From Rhizobacter sp. OV335 (GTDB lineage: Bacteria; Pseudomonadota; Gammaproteobacteria; Burkholderiales; Burkholderiaceae_C): DNA of 64,000 nucleotides. A program made the translations under genes and the position numbers. Positions 53,751 through 62,843 of this stretch are shown here, piece after piece. The stretch is from contig NZ_FRCQ01000031.1 in NCBI RefSeq assembly GCF_900142965.1, forward strand, positions 1-64,000. The letters are read 5' to 3'. The notes under the pieces were generated by a model. The model did not search any database and was not told where the DNA came from. It saw only the letters and a list, made by a program, of their open reading frames with translations. Each line of letters begins with the position of its first letter. Within the stretch, counting starts at the first letter, position 1.

Positions 53751-53777
53751 CCTGGATGGGGCGCAGCGCAATCCGGG
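53751..53777. repeat. Intergenic palindromic repeat (GGATggggCGCAGCGcaATCC type)
   Basis: The dyad CCTGGATGGGGCGCAGCGCA continuing into ATCCGGG is preceded by TTTGTAG. It is a well-known intergenic repeat shape in Burkholderiales and pseudomonads. It separates the small membrane protein gene from the sterol desaturase gene. Confidence 0.75.
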
Positions 53778-53822
53778 ACCGTCCGACTGTCCAATCGATG
53801 CGTGCAGCGCCACCATCGCCGC

Positions 53823-54926
53823 ATGACGGATTCCCAGATCATCGTCCTCGCGACCCCGTTGTTCCTGCTGCTGATCGCGGTCGAATTCGCGGTCGGCCTC
53901 GCGCGGCGCCGCAACACCTACGTGACGGCCGACGCGCTGAACAGCATCGGCCTGGGCATCATGAGCCAGGTGCTGAACGTGTTCAGCAAGCTGCTGATGG
54001 TCGGCATCTACGCGCTCGCGTTCGAGACCCTCGCGGTGCACCCGCTGCCGCAGGATGCCGCCTGGGTCTGGCTCGTCGGCCTGCTGGTCTACGACTTCTG
54101 CTACTACTGGCACCACCGCCTCGGCCACACGGTGGCGGTGCTGTGGGCCGCGCATGCGGTGCACCACCAGAGCGAGGAATACAACCTGTCGACCGCGCTG
54201 CGCCAGACCAGCACCGGCTGGCTGTTCGGCTGGATCTTCTACCTGCCGATGGCGGTGGCCGGCTTTCCGCCGCTGGTGTTCGGCGTCGTCGCGCTGGTCG
54301 ACCTGCTCTACCAGTACTGGGTGCACACGCAGCAGATCGGCCGGCTCGGATGGTTCGACCGCTGGTTCTGCGCGCCCAGCAACCACCGGGTGCACCACGC
54401 CGTCAACGACAGGTACCTCGACAGGAACTACGGCGGCATCCTGATCGTCTGGGACCGGCTGTTCGGCAGCTTCATCGAGGAAGACGATGCCGAGCCCTGC
54501 GTCTACGGCACGCGCACGCCGCTGGCGAGCTGGAACCCGCTGTGGGCCAACCTGCACGTCTACCGTGACATCGCCCAGGACGCCTGGCATGCGCGGCGCT
54601 GGCGCGACAAGCTGCGGGTGTGGATCAAGCCGCCGGGCTGGCGGCCGGCCGACGTGGCCGAGCGCTTCCCGAAGCCGGCCTTCGACATCGCGGCGCGCCG
54701 CAAGTACGACCCGCACCGCTCGCGCGCAGCGGCGCTGGTCGCCGGTGGGCTGTTCCTGGTGCTGCTGGCGGCCACCAGCGTCTTCCTGTGGAACGCGCAC
54801 CGGATGTCGGGCGGCGCGCAGGCCGGCGCCGCAGCGGGGATCCTCGTGGGCCTGTGGGCGGTCGGGTGGGTGTCGGAGCACGGCGTGCGCTGGCCGGCAT
54901 CGCGGCAGGTCGCCCAGCCGCGGTGA
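53823..54926 (+). CDS. Sterol desaturase / fatty acid hydroxylase family protein
   Basis: A 367-residue inner-membrane diiron enzyme with about six hydrophobic segments. Histidine clusters that bind the two irons are present: HHRLGH, HAVHHQSEEYN and 'NHRVHHAVN'. 'WDRLFGSF' is a family marker. Members hydroxylate or desaturate lipids and carotenoids; bacterial ones often act on alkylglycerols or fatty acids. The C-terminal ~90 residues add two more membrane helices, a feature of this bacterial subgroup. It is transcribed with the next gene, perhaps independently. Confidence 0.9.
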   Translation: MTDSQIIVLATPLFLLLIAVEFAVGLARRRNTYVTADALNSIGLGIMSQVLNVFSKLLMVGIYALAFETLAVHPLPQDAAWVWLVGLLVYDFCYYWHHRLGHTVAVLWAAHAVHHQSEEYNLSTALRQTSTGWLFGWIFYLPMAVAGFPPLVFGVVALVDLLYQYWVHTQQIGRLGWFDRWFCAPSNHRVHHAVNDRYLDRNYGGILIVWDRLFGSFIEEDDAEPCVYGTRTPLASWNPLWANLHVYRDIAQDAWHARRWRDKLRVWIKPPGWRPADVAERFPKPAFDIAARRKYDPHRSRAAALVAGGLFLVLLAATSVFLWNAHRMSGGAQAGAAAGILVGLWAVGWVSEHGVRWPASRQVAQPR

Positions 54927-54995
54927 TCACTGGCGTTCAAGACGCCGGCAGCCCGCATCGGCAGCATGGCGAACCCTGAACGCAGAATGCCGCCC

Positions 54996-55784
54996 ATGTC
55001 CGCCAGCCTCAGCTCGCCGAGCTTCACGCCGCCCTACACCGTCTCCGGCCGCAGCGCACTGGTCGCGCCGCCGCCCTGGCACTACGCCGGCTGGCTGTTG
55101 AACGTCGCGTTCGGCTTCGATGCCGCGCGCGGTGCTGAGTTGGTGCTGCCTTCCATTGGCCGCACCACCGGCCAGGGCTGCGTGCACTTCGCCGACTGGC
55201 AGGCCACCACCGACGGCAGCGAGCTGCTCGACCCGGTGCAGGCGCAATACCGCGAGACCATCGTCGTGCTGGAGATCGAGCGCCCCGACGGCAGCCGCTG
55301 CGGCTTCTGCCCGGCGATCTGGGTCGACCAGGATGTCTCGATGCTGCGCGGCCTGCTGCAGGGCTGGCCGAAGAAGATGGGCAGCACCTGGCTCACGCGC
55401 AGCCTGCCGCTCGACCACCCGGCCGCCGCGCCGCTGCGTGCCGGCACCCGGCTGGGCGCCAGCCTGGCGGTGAAGGATCGCCGCGTGATCGAGGCCGAGG
55501 CGCGCCTGAGCGGCGAGCCGGGCCGGCCGCTCGGCTTCCTCGCGGCCCCGACGCTCGGCATCGTCGGCTTCCCCGACCTGCGCGAGCCGGCCCGTGCGCC
55601 CGCGCTGCGGCTGCTGCGCGCCGACATCGCGCAGCCCACCACGAGCGGATGGCATGCGGCCAGCGCATCGCTGCGGGTGTTCGAGCACCCGCGCGAGGAG
55701 CTCTCGCTGCTCGGCGAACTGCAGGCCGGCGACGCGAGCGCCGGCTGGTTCGGCCTGACCGTCGTCGGAGCGCGCGATGCCTGA
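54996..55784 (+). CDS. Acetoacetate decarboxylase family protein
   Basis: A 262-residue protein from the ATG at 54996 (54966 is an alternative). 'WPKKMGSTWLTR' holds the Lys-Lys-Met segment equivalent to the Schiff-base lysine region of acetoacetate decarboxylase. 'GFCPAIWVDQDVSMLRGLLQGWPKKMG' is the strongest match. The family also includes enzymes acting on other keto acids, and the substrate is unknown. It overlaps an AraC regulator gene by 8 bases, so that regulator may control it. Confidence 0.82.
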   Translation: MSASLSSPSFTPPYTVSGRSALVAPPPWHYAGWLLNVAFGFDAARGAELVLPSIGRTTGQGCVHFADWQATTDGSELLDPVQAQYRETIVVLEIERPDGSRCGFCPAIWVDQDVSMLRGLLQGWPKKMGSTWLTRSLPLDHPAAAPLRAGTRLGASLAVKDRRVIEAEARLSGEPGRPLGFLAAPTLGIVGFPDLREPARAPALRLLRADIAQPTTSGWHAASASLRVFEHPREELSLLGELQAGDASAGWFGLTVVGARDA

Positions 55785-56613
55785 GCCGGGCGGGTCGCGC
55801 CATTCGCGCGTGCGGCGCTGGCATGTCGACGGCCAGCCGGCGCTCGAGCAGGTGATGCACCACCGGCCGGGTCAGGAATGGGCGCCGCACTGGCACGACG
55901 AATGGTCGATCGGTGCGGTGCTCGCCGGCCGCTGCCGCTTCAGCCTCGGCGGCCGCCGGCACACCGCGTCGGCCGGCGACCTGCTGGCGATCGCGCCGGG
56001 CGCCGTCCACACCTGCGGGCTGGATGCGGACGAGGGCGGCGAGACGCAGGTCGTGATGGTCTATGCCGACGTGCCGTGGCTGGCCGCGCTCGGGGTGCCG
56101 ATGCCGCGGGGCAGTGCGCGTGCCATGCGGCAAACCATTGCGGCCGAGGCGCAGGACCTGTGTGACAGCGCCGGCGCAGCGGCGTGGCTGCGCCATGCGG
56201 CCGCGACGCTCGCCGACAGTGCCGCGCTGCTGCCGGCCGGCGCCGAACCGGCCGGCCGTGCCGCGCAGCAGGTGCTGGCGGCCTTGCAGCGCGCGGCCGT
56301 CGGCGACGGCACGGTCGCGATCGACGCACTCGCGCGCGACTGCGCGCTCAGCCGCGAACACTTCCACCGCATCGCGACACGCTGGCTCGGCATCAGCCCG
56401 GGCGACTACGTGCGCGCCGCGCGCATGGCGCGCGCCCGCCGGCTGCTGCTCGACGGCTGGCCGATCGCGCAGGCGGCCCAGGCCTGCGGCTTCGCCGACC
56501 AGGCCCATCTGACGCGCTGGTTCAGCCGCCATTTCGGCTACACGCCCGGCGCGCTTGCGCAGGCGGCCCACGCCAGCCCCGATTCGAGGGTGCCCCAGGC
56601 GACTGCGCATTGA
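55777..56613 (+). CDS. AraC-family transcriptional regulator
   Basis: A 278-residue regulator with an N-terminal cupin-type sensing domain ('WAPHWHDEWSIGAVLAGRCRFSLGGRRHTASAGDLLAIAPGAVHTC') and C-terminal double HTH ('CALSREHFHRIATRWLGISPGDYVRAARMARARRLLLDGWPIAQAAQACGFADQAHLTRWFSRHFGYTPG'). The cupin part resembles regulators of amino-acid or efflux genes. It begins inside the preceding decarboxylase-family gene. Confidence 0.92.
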   Translation: MPEPGGSRHSRVRRWHVDGQPALEQVMHHRPGQEWAPHWHDEWSIGAVLAGRCRFSLGGRRHTASAGDLLAIAPGAVHTCGLDADEGGETQVVMVYADVPWLAALGVPMPRGSARAMRQTIAAEAQDLCDSAGAAAWLRHAAATLADSAALLPAGAEPAGRAAQQVLAALQRAAVGDGTVAIDALARDCALSREHFHRIATRWLGISPGDYVRAARMARARRLLLDGWPIAQAAQACGFADQAHLTRWFSRHFGYTPGALAQAAHASPDSRVPQATAH

Positions 56614-56679
56614 CGCCCGATGGGCGAGGTCTAGACTTCCTGCAGGTCTTTCATCGCGATCCTGTCAGGAGGTGATGCC

Positions 56680-57084
56680 ATGTCAGTCAGGCGAATGACC
56701 AAGGGGGCCCGGCCGCAGTCGCTGGGCGCATTCAAACCGGTCGGCCACGTGGTCGTCGCGTTGCCGAGCGACGAGCTCGCGCAGCAGGCGATGCAGGCGC
56801 TGTTCGACGCCGGCTTCGACGAGGATGACGTGATGTTCATCACCGCTGAAGAAGAAGGCGCGCAGATGCAGCACATGCTCGGCCATGCCAGCCAGCTGGC
56901 CGGCTTCGGCTACGAGGTGACGCTGATGCGCCGCTACCAGCAGCTCGCCGGCGAAGGCTGCGGCTGGCTGCTGGTGTACGCGCCCGACACGCTGCATGCC
57001 GAGCGCGTCGCCGAGGTCGTCAAGCGCTTCGACGCCCGGCTGGCCGAGCGCTACCACTGGCTGGTGGTCGAGGACCTGATCTAG
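56680..57084 (+). CDS. Small protein of unknown function with a strong ribosome binding site
   Basis: A 134-residue soluble protein. AGGAGGTGA (56667-56675), close to a perfect anti-SD match, lies just before the ATG. 'VGHVVVALPSDELAQQAMQALFDAGFDEDDVMFITAEEE' and 'GYEVTLMRRYQQLAGEGCGWLLVYAPDTLHAERVAEVVKRFDA' have the alternation of an alpha/beta fold like stress-protein domains that regulate by binding (YflT-like). No enzyme motif is seen. Strong translation signals suggest an abundant protein. It converges with ruvB. Confidence 0.72.
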   Translation: MSVRRMTKGARPQSLGAFKPVGHVVVALPSDELAQQAMQALFDAGFDEDDVMFITAEEEGAQMQHMLGHASQLAGFGYEVTLMRRYQQLAGEGCGWLLVYAPDTLHAERVAEVVKRFDARLAERYHWLVVEDLI

Positions 57085-57085
57085 G

Positions 57086-57107
57086 GCCCGGGCCGCGGCG
57101 CCCGGGC
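57086..57107. terminator. Bidirectional terminator between the small protein gene and ruvB
   Basis: GCCCGGG (57086-57092) pairs with CCCGGGC (57101-57107), with an 8-base GC-rich loop. It lies between two convergent stop codons (57084 and 57115). No U tract. Confidence 0.5.
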
Positions 57108-57114
57108 GGCGGCG

Positions 57115-58170
57115 CTAGTTGTCGAACAGGTCGGTGGCGGTCCGCGTCGGCGTGACGCCGAGGTGCCGGAAAGCGGCCAGCGTCGCGACCCGGCCGCGCG
57201 GCGTGCGCTGAAGATAGCCCTGCTGGATCAGGTAGGGCTCGATCACGTCCTCGATGGTCTCGCGCTCCTCGCCGATCGCCGCGGCGACGTTGTCGAGGCC
57301 GACCGGCCCGCCGTCGAAGCGGTGGATCACCGCCTCGAGCAGCTTGCGGTCCATCACGTCGAAGCCCTGCGGGTCGACATCGAGCATCGCGAGCGCCTTG
57401 TCGGCCAGCGCCTTCGAGATGCGGCCGTCGCCCTTCACGTCGGCGTAGTCGCGCACGCGGCGCAGCAGCCGGTTCGAGATGCGCGGCGTGCCGCGCGAGC
57501 GGCGGGCGATCTCGAACGCGCCCTCGGCATCGGTCGGCACGTTCAGCAGCCCGGCCGAGCGGTGCACGATGCGCGCCAGTTCCTCGGGGGTGTAGAACTC
57601 GAGCCGCGCGACGATGCCGAAGCGGTCGCGCAGCGGGTTGGTCAGCATGCCGGCGCGCGTGGTGGCGCCGACCAGCGTGAACGGCTGCAGGTCGAGCTTG
57701 ATCGAGCGGGCTGCCGGGCCCTCGCCGATCATGATGTCGATCTGGTAGTCCTCCAGCGCCGGGTACAGGATCTCCTCGACGACCGGGCTCAACCGGTGGA
57801 TCTCGTCGATGAAGAGCACGTCGTTCTTCTCGAGGTTGGTCAGGATCGCAGCCAGGTCCTTCGGCTTCTCGAGCACCGGGCCCGAGGTCTGGCGCAGGTT
57901 CACGCCCAGCTCGTTGGCGATGATGTGGCTCAGCGTGGTCTTGCCGAGGCCGGGCGGACCGAACAGCAGCACGTGGTCCATCGCCTCGCCGCGCATGCGG
58001 GCCGCGCTGATGAAGATCTCCAGCTGCTCGCGGATCTTGGCCTGGCCCACGTACTCGGCCAAGCCCTTCGGGCGCAGCGCGCGTTCGATCGCTTCTTCGT
58101 TGGGCGAGCTGGGCGCCGCACTGACCACGCGCGGTGGCAGGCTGCCGAAATCGTCGGTCTGGATGGCCAT
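57115..58170 (-). CDS. ruvB: Holliday junction branch-migration helicase RuvB
   Basis: A 351-residue AAA+ motor that drives branch migration with RuvA. Walker [10 protein letters not shown], Walker [10 protein letters not shown], sensor 'GATTRAGML' and the C-terminal winged helix ('[38 protein letters not shown]') are complete. The ATG at 58168-58170 begins [11 protein letters not shown], normal for betaproteobacteria. ruvA lies 3.4 kb away on the same strand with three plus-strand genes between them, so ruvB needs its own promoter. Confidence 0.97.
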   Translation of the reverse strand: MAIQTDDFGSLPPRVVSAAPSSPNEEAIERALRPKGLAEYVGQAKIREQLEIFISAARMRGEAMDHVLLFGPPGLGKTTLSHIIANELGVNLRQTSGPVLEKPKDLAAILTNLEKNDVLFIDEIHRLSPVVEEILYPALEDYQIDIMIGEGPAARSIKLDLQPFTLVGATTRAGMLTNPLRDRFGIVARLEFYTPEELARIVHRSAGLLNVPTDAEGAFEIARRSRGTPRISNRLLRRVRDYADVKGDGRISKALADKALAMLDVDPQGFDVMDRKLLEAVIHRFDGGPVGLDNVAAAIGEERETIEDVIEPYLIQQGYLQRTPRGRVATLAAFRHLGVTPTRTATDLFDN

Positions 58171-58269
58171 CGCCGCATTATCGACGGCGTTGGTGAGCGT
58201 TTGCGTTTGCTCACCCGGTGTGCAGGGATTGTGCAGATGCAGTCCATGCGGCTGCGGCACAATCGGACG

Positions 58270-58665
58270 ATGACCTCCCGCCACCCTGCATCGCGATGGG
58301 CCGCCTGGGCCTTTGCGCTGGCGCTGCTGCTGAAGGCCGCGGTGCCGATGCTGGCGAGCGTGTCGGCGCAGGTGCAGGGCAAGACGCTGGTCGAGGTCTG
58401 CACGGTCTACGGCGTCGCCACCGTCGCGCTCGACGACAGCGGCGAGCCGAAGCCGGTGCCGGCCGACCATGCCGGCGCGCATGGCAGCGAGCACTGCGCG
58501 CTGTCGGCGGTGCTGGCGTTCGCGGCGCCGCAGCCCGGCCCGGTCATCGCACCGGCTGCGGCCGGGCAGGCCCCCGAGCGATCTGTTCGCGCCGGCGTGC
58601 CGGCCGCCGATGCCGAGGCCGACTGGATCGCGCGGCTGAAGCACGGTCCTCCCTCTTTCACCTGA
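58270..58665 (+). CDS. DUF2946 family protein, first gene of a copper-type cassette
   Basis: A 131-residue secreted protein: signal segment '[24 protein letters not shown]', then '[17 protein letters not shown]' and '[13 protein letters not shown]', the two Cys/His-containing spots of DUF2946 proteins. The family is regularly next to copper transport genes in proteobacteria. In this one the second motif has HCALS instead of the more common HCPxC. It diverges from ruvB with 99 bases between them. It stands ahead of a TonB receptor and a PCuAC chaperone, so metal handling is likely. Confidence 0.75.
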   Translation: MTSRHPASRWAAWAFALALLLKAAVPMLASVSAQVQGKTLVEVCTVYGVATVALDDSGEPKPVPADHAGAHGSEHCALSAVLAFAAPQPGPVIAPAAAGQAPERSVRAGVPAADAEADWIARLKHGPPSFT

Positions 58666-58760
58666 ACCCACCGCCTTGGCCGTCGGCGCACTCGCGCAGC
58701 GACAGCCCGTGTGACTGACCGCGCGCGCCGCGCCCGGTCTTGTTCAGGAGCCATTCCGTG

Positions 58761-61040
58761 ATGTATCCATTCACGCCAGCCGCCCGTGCGGTGCTGGCGC
58801 TGCTGGCCTGCCTGCCGATGGCGGGCTGGGCCGAAGAAGACACCGACGCGACCCGCGTCGCCACCGACGATGCCTTCACTCCCGTCACCCCCGTCAAGCA
58901 CCTGGGTGTCGTTACCGTGACCGGCGGCCGCCGCGGCTCGCTGCCGTCGCAGATCCCGACGACGATCGAGGGCATCACCGGTGCGCAGGTGCAGGCCAGC
59001 ATCAACGCCACCGACAGCGAGGACGCGCTGAAGTACCTGCCGAGCCTGCTGGTGCGCAAGCGCTATGCCGGCGACTACAACCACGCGGTGCTGTCGACGC
59101 GCGCGTCGGGCACCGGCAACAGCGCGCGTTCGCTCGTCTATGCCGACGGCATCCTGCTGTCGAACCTGCTCGGCAACGGCGCGAGCTTCGCGCCGCGCTG
59201 GGGGCTGGTGACGCCGGAAGAGATCGAGCGCGTCGACGTGCTGTACGGGCCGTTCTCGGCCGCCTACCCGGGCAACTCGGCCGGCGCGGTGGTCGACTAC
59301 CTGACGCGCATGCCGTCGAAGTTCGAGGCGCATGCGGTGGTCGGCGCGTTCTCGCAGCCGTTCAAGCTCTACGACACCGACACCACCTACAACGGCTGGC
59401 AGACCAGTGCGTCGCTCGGCGACCGCAGCGGCGGCTGGTCGTGGTGGGTCAACGTGAACCGGCTCGACAGCGAAGGCCAGCCGCTGGTGTTCGACACCAC
59501 GGCCACGCCGACCGAAGGCGCGGTGCCGGACACCGACAAATCCGGCAAGCCCTGGTACGTGCGCGGCACCAGCACGCAGTACCGCACGGTGCAGGACCAC
59601 CTGAAGCTGAAGCTCGCGTACGACCTGGCGCCCGACCTGCGCGCGAGCTACACGGCGGGCTGGTGGCGCAACGATGCCGTGGGGCGCTCCGACCAGTACG
59701 TGGCACCGGTGCTGAGCGGCGTGACCAACCGCGACGGCCTCGCGCACCTGATGCAGGCGCTGTCGCTGAAGCAGAACTCGGGCGGCGCGTTCGACTGGGA
59801 ACTGGCCGGGAGCGTCTACGACTACCGCCGCGACCTGAGCCGCAAACCCAAGGCCGGCTCGACACTGCAGCCGGCCTTGCAGCAACCGATGCTCGACGGC
59901 GGCGACGGCAGCGCGACCGACCTGCACGGCACCGGCTGGAACACGCTGTCGGCGCGCGGCACCTGGCGGCCGGGCGGCGAGGGCAGCGCGCACGTGATCG
60001 ACGCCGGCGTCCAGCAGGACAGCTTCCGGCTGCGCACCACCGTCTACGCGCTCACCGACTGGGTCGATCAGGAAAGCGGCGCGGTCAGCTCCCGCTTCGA
60101 CGGCAACACGCGGCTGCGCTCGGTGTTCGCGCAGGACGCGTGGCGCTTCGCCGACGGCTGGATGACGGTGCTCGGGCTGCGTGGCGAGCGCTGGCAGGCC
60201 TGGGACGGCCTGACGCAGAGCGGCAGCTTCGCACCCTATGCGCACCCGCAGCGCAGCGAGACCGCGCTGTCGCCGAAGGCCGCGCTGTCGCATGAGCTGC
60301 GCGAGGGCTGGGTGCTGAAGGCCTCGGCCGGGCGGGCCGTGCGCTTCCCGACGGTGTCCGAGCTGTACCAGGGCGCGGCCACCTCGAGCGGCATCAGCAA
60401 CATCGCGAACCCCGACCTGCGGCCCGAGCGCTCGTGGACCTCGGAGCTGAGTTCCGAATGGACGCTGCCCGACGCGGCGACGCTGCGCCTGACGCTGTTC
60501 CACGAGGACACCCGCGACGCGCTGTACAGCCAGCCGCTGCCGAACGTGACGCCGGCGACCAACAGCGTGCAGAACGTCGACCACGTGCGCACCACCGGCC
60601 TCGAGGCCGCGGCGCAGCGCGAGAACGTGCTGTGGCGCGGGCTCGACCTGCAGGGCAGCGTGACGTATGCCGATTCGACCATCGTCGCCAACAGCGGCTA
60701 CGTCAGCACGCCGGGCGACACCGTCGGCAAGTGGCAGCCGCGCGTGCCGCGCTGGCGTGCGAGCGCGCTGGCCGCATGGCGCGTCGACGATCGCTGGACG
60801 GTCAGCTACGGCGCCCGCTACAGCGGCCGGCAGTACGGCAGCCTCGACAACAGCGACACCAATGGCTTCACCTACATGGGCACGTCGAAGTACTTCACGA
60901 CCGATGTGCGGGTGCGCGTAGCCATCGACAAGCAGTGGCATGCCGCGTTCGGCATCGACAACCTGAACAACTACCACTACTGGAATTTCCACCCGTACCC
61001 GCAACGCACCTACAGTGCGGAGCTGAGGTACGACCTGTGA
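58761..61040 (+). CDS. TonB-dependent outer-membrane receptor, probably for copper
   Basis: A 759-residue receptor. Signal peptide about 1-24. The plug domain (about 55-190) has 'LGVVTVTGGRRGSLPSQIPTTIEGIT', 'EDALKYLPSLLVRKRYAGDYNHAVLSTRASGTGNSARSLVYADGI' and 'EEIERVDVLYGPFSAAYPGNSAGAVVDYLTRMP'. A 22-strand barrel follows, with 'NPDLRPERSWTSELSSEW' and 'IDNLNNYHYWNFHPYPQRTYSAEL' near the end. The start is the ATG at 58761 with AGGAG 10 bases upstream. Flanking DUF2946 and PCuAC genes favour a copper ligand, similar to OprC-type receptors. The ligand is not proven. Confidence 0.9.
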   Translation: MYPFTPAARAVLALLACLPMAGWAEEDTDATRVATDDAFTPVTPVKHLGVVTVTGGRRGSLPSQIPTTIEGITGAQVQASINATDSEDALKYLPSLLVRKRYAGDYNHAVLSTRASGTGNSARSLVYADGILLSNLLGNGASFAPRWGLVTPEEIERVDVLYGPFSAAYPGNSAGAVVDYLTRMPSKFEAHAVVGAFSQPFKLYDTDTTYNGWQTSASLGDRSGGWSWWVNVNRLDSEGQPLVFDTTATPTEGAVPDTDKSGKPWYVRGTSTQYRTVQDHLKLKLAYDLAPDLRASYTAGWWRNDAVGRSDQYVAPVLSGVTNRDGLAHLMQALSLKQNSGGAFDWELAGSVYDYRRDLSRKPKAGSTLQPALQQPMLDGGDGSATDLHGTGWNTLSARGTWRPGGEGSAHVIDAGVQQDSFRLRTTVYALTDWVDQESGAVSSRFDGNTRLRSVFAQDAWRFADGWMTVLGLRGERWQAWDGLTQSGSFAPYAHPQRSETALSPKAALSHELREGWVLKASAGRAVRFPTVSELYQGAATSSGISNIANPDLRPERSWTSELSSEWTLPDAATLRLTLFHEDTRDALYSQPLPNVTPATNSVQNVDHVRTTGLEAAAQRENVLWRGLDLQGSVTYADSTIVANSGYVSTPGDTVGKWQPRVPRWRASALAAWRVDDRWTVSYGARYSGRQYGSLDNSDTNGFTYMGTSKYFTTDVRVRVAIDKQWHAAFGIDNLNNYHYWNFHPYPQRTYSAELRYDL

Positions 61041-61066
61041 ACGCCTCCCTGAAACGGACCCCTGCC

Positions 61067-61534
61067 ATGACCCTGAACCTCCTTACCCGCATTGCCGCCA
61101 CCGCCCTGGTCTCGCTCGCCGCCCTGGCGGCCCAGGCCCATGAATTCACGGTCGGCCAGATCGCCATCGGCCACCCCTACGCACGCGCGACCGCGCCAGG
61201 GCAGCCGACCGGCGGCGGCTTCCTGCGGCTGGAGAACCGCGGCAAGGCGGACGACCGGTTGCTGTCGGTAAGCGCCGATGTCGCCAAGGGCACCGAGCTG
61301 CACACGATGACGATGGAAGGCGACGTGATGCGCATGCGCGAGGTGGGGGCGATCGACCTGCCGGCCGGCAAGTACGTCGAGCTGAAGCCCGGTGCGCTGC
61401 ACGTGATGTTCATCGGCCTGAAGGGGCCGCTGAAGGAGGGCGACAAGTTCCCGCTGCGGCTGAAGTTCGAGAAGGCGGGCGAGGTGACGGTGACGGTGAA
61501 CGTCGAGGCCGCGGGCGCCGACCACAGCCACTGA
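61067..61534 (+). CDS. PCuAC copper chaperone
   Basis: A 155-residue periplasmic protein. Signal peptide MTLNLLTRIAATALVSLAALAAQA. The mature part has 'HPYARATAPGQPTGGGFLRLENRG', 'ELHTMTMEGDVMRMREVGAIDLPAGKYVELKPGALHVMFIGL', giving the H-x-M pairs and the H-x-M in LHVMFIGL that bind Cu(I). It delivers copper to cytochrome oxidase CuA sites. A GTG at 61037-61039 overlapping the receptor stop is an alternative start, but the ATG fits the signal peptide better. Its stop codon lies inside a perfect hairpin shared with ruvA. Confidence 0.92.
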   Translation: MTLNLLTRIAATALVSLAALAAQAHEFTVGQIAIGHPYARATAPGQPTGGGFLRLENRGKADDRLLSVSADVAKGTELHTMTMEGDVMRMREVGAIDLPAGKYVELKPGALHVMFIGLKGPLKEGDKFPLRLKFEKAGEVTVTVNVEAAGADHSH

Positions 61535-61552
61535 CGGCGGAACCGCCGTCAG
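61531..61552. terminator. Perfect hairpin containing both convergent stop codons
   Basis: CTGACGGCGG (61531-61540) pairs without mismatch with CCGCCGTCAG (61543-61552). The PCuAC stop (61532-61534) and the ruvA stop (61549-61551 on the other strand) are both inside the stem. It probably ends transcription in both directions. Confidence 0.7.
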
Positions 61553-62121
61553 CGCGCGAGGGCCTTCAGCGCCAGCTTGATGCCGTCGCTCACGCCGACA
61601 TCCGCCGGCAGGCTCTTCAGCTCAGCCGCGGCCTCGCGGTCGCTGTAGCCCAGCGCCACCAGCGCCTGCAGGATGTCGGCCTGCGCGTCGCTCGCGACAC
61701 TGGCCGGCAGCCCGAGGTCGGCACCGAGCTTGCCCTTCAGTTCGAGCAGCAGCCGCTCGGCGGTCTTCTTGCCGATGCCCGGCACCTTGATCAGCCGGCC
61801 GCTCTCCTGCAGCGACACCGCCTGCGCCAGCTCGCCGACGCTCAGCCCCGACAGGATCGACAAGGCCGTGCGCGGCCCGACGCCGGAGATCTTGACCAGC
61901 AGCCGGAAGGTCGCGCGCTCTTCGGCCGACAGGAAGCCGAACAGCACCTGCGCGTCCTCGCGCACGACGAAATGGGTCAGCAGCGTGACCCGCTCGCCCA
62001 GCGCCGGCAGGTTGTAGAAGGTGCTCATCGGCACGTCGACCTCGTAGCCGACGCCGCCGACGTCCAGCAGCAACTGGGGCGGGTTCTTTTCTGCCAGCAG
62101 GCCGCTCAGCCGGCCGATCAT
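61549..62121 (-). CDS. ruvA: Holliday junction DNA-binding protein RuvA
   Basis: A 190-residue protein that clamps the Holliday junction for RuvB. '[39 protein letters not shown]', the two helix-hairpin-helix motifs ('[29 protein letters not shown]' and '[23 protein letters not shown]'), and the C-terminal RuvB-binding domain ('[18 protein letters not shown]') are complete. It overlaps the upstream response regulator gene by ATGA, so it is translated as part of that transcript. Confidence 0.96.
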   Translation of the reverse strand: MIGRLSGLLAEKNPPQLLLDVGGVGYEVDVPMSTFYNLPALGERVTLLTHFVVREDAQVLFGFLSAEERATFRLLVKISGVGPRTALSILSGLSVGELAQAVSLQESGRLIKVPGIGKKTAERLLLELKGKLGADLGLPASVASDAQADILQALVALGYSDREAAAELKSLPADVGVSDGIKLALKALAR

Positions 62122-62771
62122 CGGCGGAACAGGCCCAGCCGCTGCGCCTCGAGCGCCGCTTCGGCACGCGAGCTGACATTGAGCTTGCGGTAGATCTGCT
62201 TCACGTAGTCGGCGATGGTGTGGCGCGACAGGTTCAGCTGCGTGCCGATCTCCGGCAGCGTGAAGCCCTTGGCCACCCACAGCAGCACCTCGTTCTCGCG
62301 GTCGGTCAGCGACACGTGCGGCAGGTTCTGCGGGCGCTCCTGCGGCTTGTTCTGCGCCGCGAAGTACGCGATCACGCGGCGCGCGATCGACGGCGTCAGC
62401 GGCGGCTCGCCCTGGCTGATGCGCCGCAGCTGCTCGACGAAATGCTCGCGCGGCTGCTCTTTCAGCAGGTAGCCGAAAGCCCCGGCCTGCAGCGCGGGGA
62501 AGAGGTGGTCGTCGTCGTCGTGGATGGTCACCACCACCGACTGGGCCTCGGGCTGGCTCTCGCGCAGCGCCGCGACCACGTCGACACCCGAACCGTCGGG
62601 CAGGCCCAGGTCGACCAGGGCCACGTCGAACCGCTCGGCGCTGATCAGCGCCAGCGCGTCGTGCACCCGGGCGCTTTCGGAAATCTGCGCCTGCGGGAAC
62701 ACCTGCGTGACCAAGGCCTTCACCCAGGCCCGGATCTCGGGCAGGTCTTCAAGCAGCAGGATCTTGTTCAT
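62118..62771 (-). CDS. LuxR/NarL-family response regulator
   Basis: A 217-residue regulator. Receiver domain 1-120 with phosphoacceptor Asp54 in [10 protein letters not shown] and Lys in '[12 protein letters not shown]'. The LuxR HTH near residues 155-210: '[52 protein letters not shown]'. The start at 62769-62771 is MNKILLLED. The kinase gene lies 72 bases upstream on the same strand and is its natural partner. It overlaps ruvA by ATGA, an unusual link between signalling and recombination genes. Confidence 0.93.
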   Translation of the reverse strand: MNKILLLEDLPEIRAWVKALVTQVFPQAQISESARVHDALALISAERFDVALVDLGLPDGSGVDVVAALRESQPEAQSVVVTIHDDDDHLFPALQAGAFGYLLKEQPREHFVEQLRRISQGEPPLTPSIARRVIAYFAAQNKPQERPQNLPHVSLTDRENEVLLWVAKGFTLPEIGTQLNLSRHTIADYVKQIYRKLNVSSRAEAALEAQRLGLFRR

Positions 62772-62843
62772 GGTCAGGGTCCTCAAGGGATCATGGAATC
62801 GTAGCAGCCGCGCAAGGGGCCGATTGTGCGCTTTCAGCGCGCT

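Noticed and set aside
58407-61004. 865-codon minus-strand open frame opposite the TonB receptor
   Set aside because: Antisense shadow of a well-supported receptor gene.
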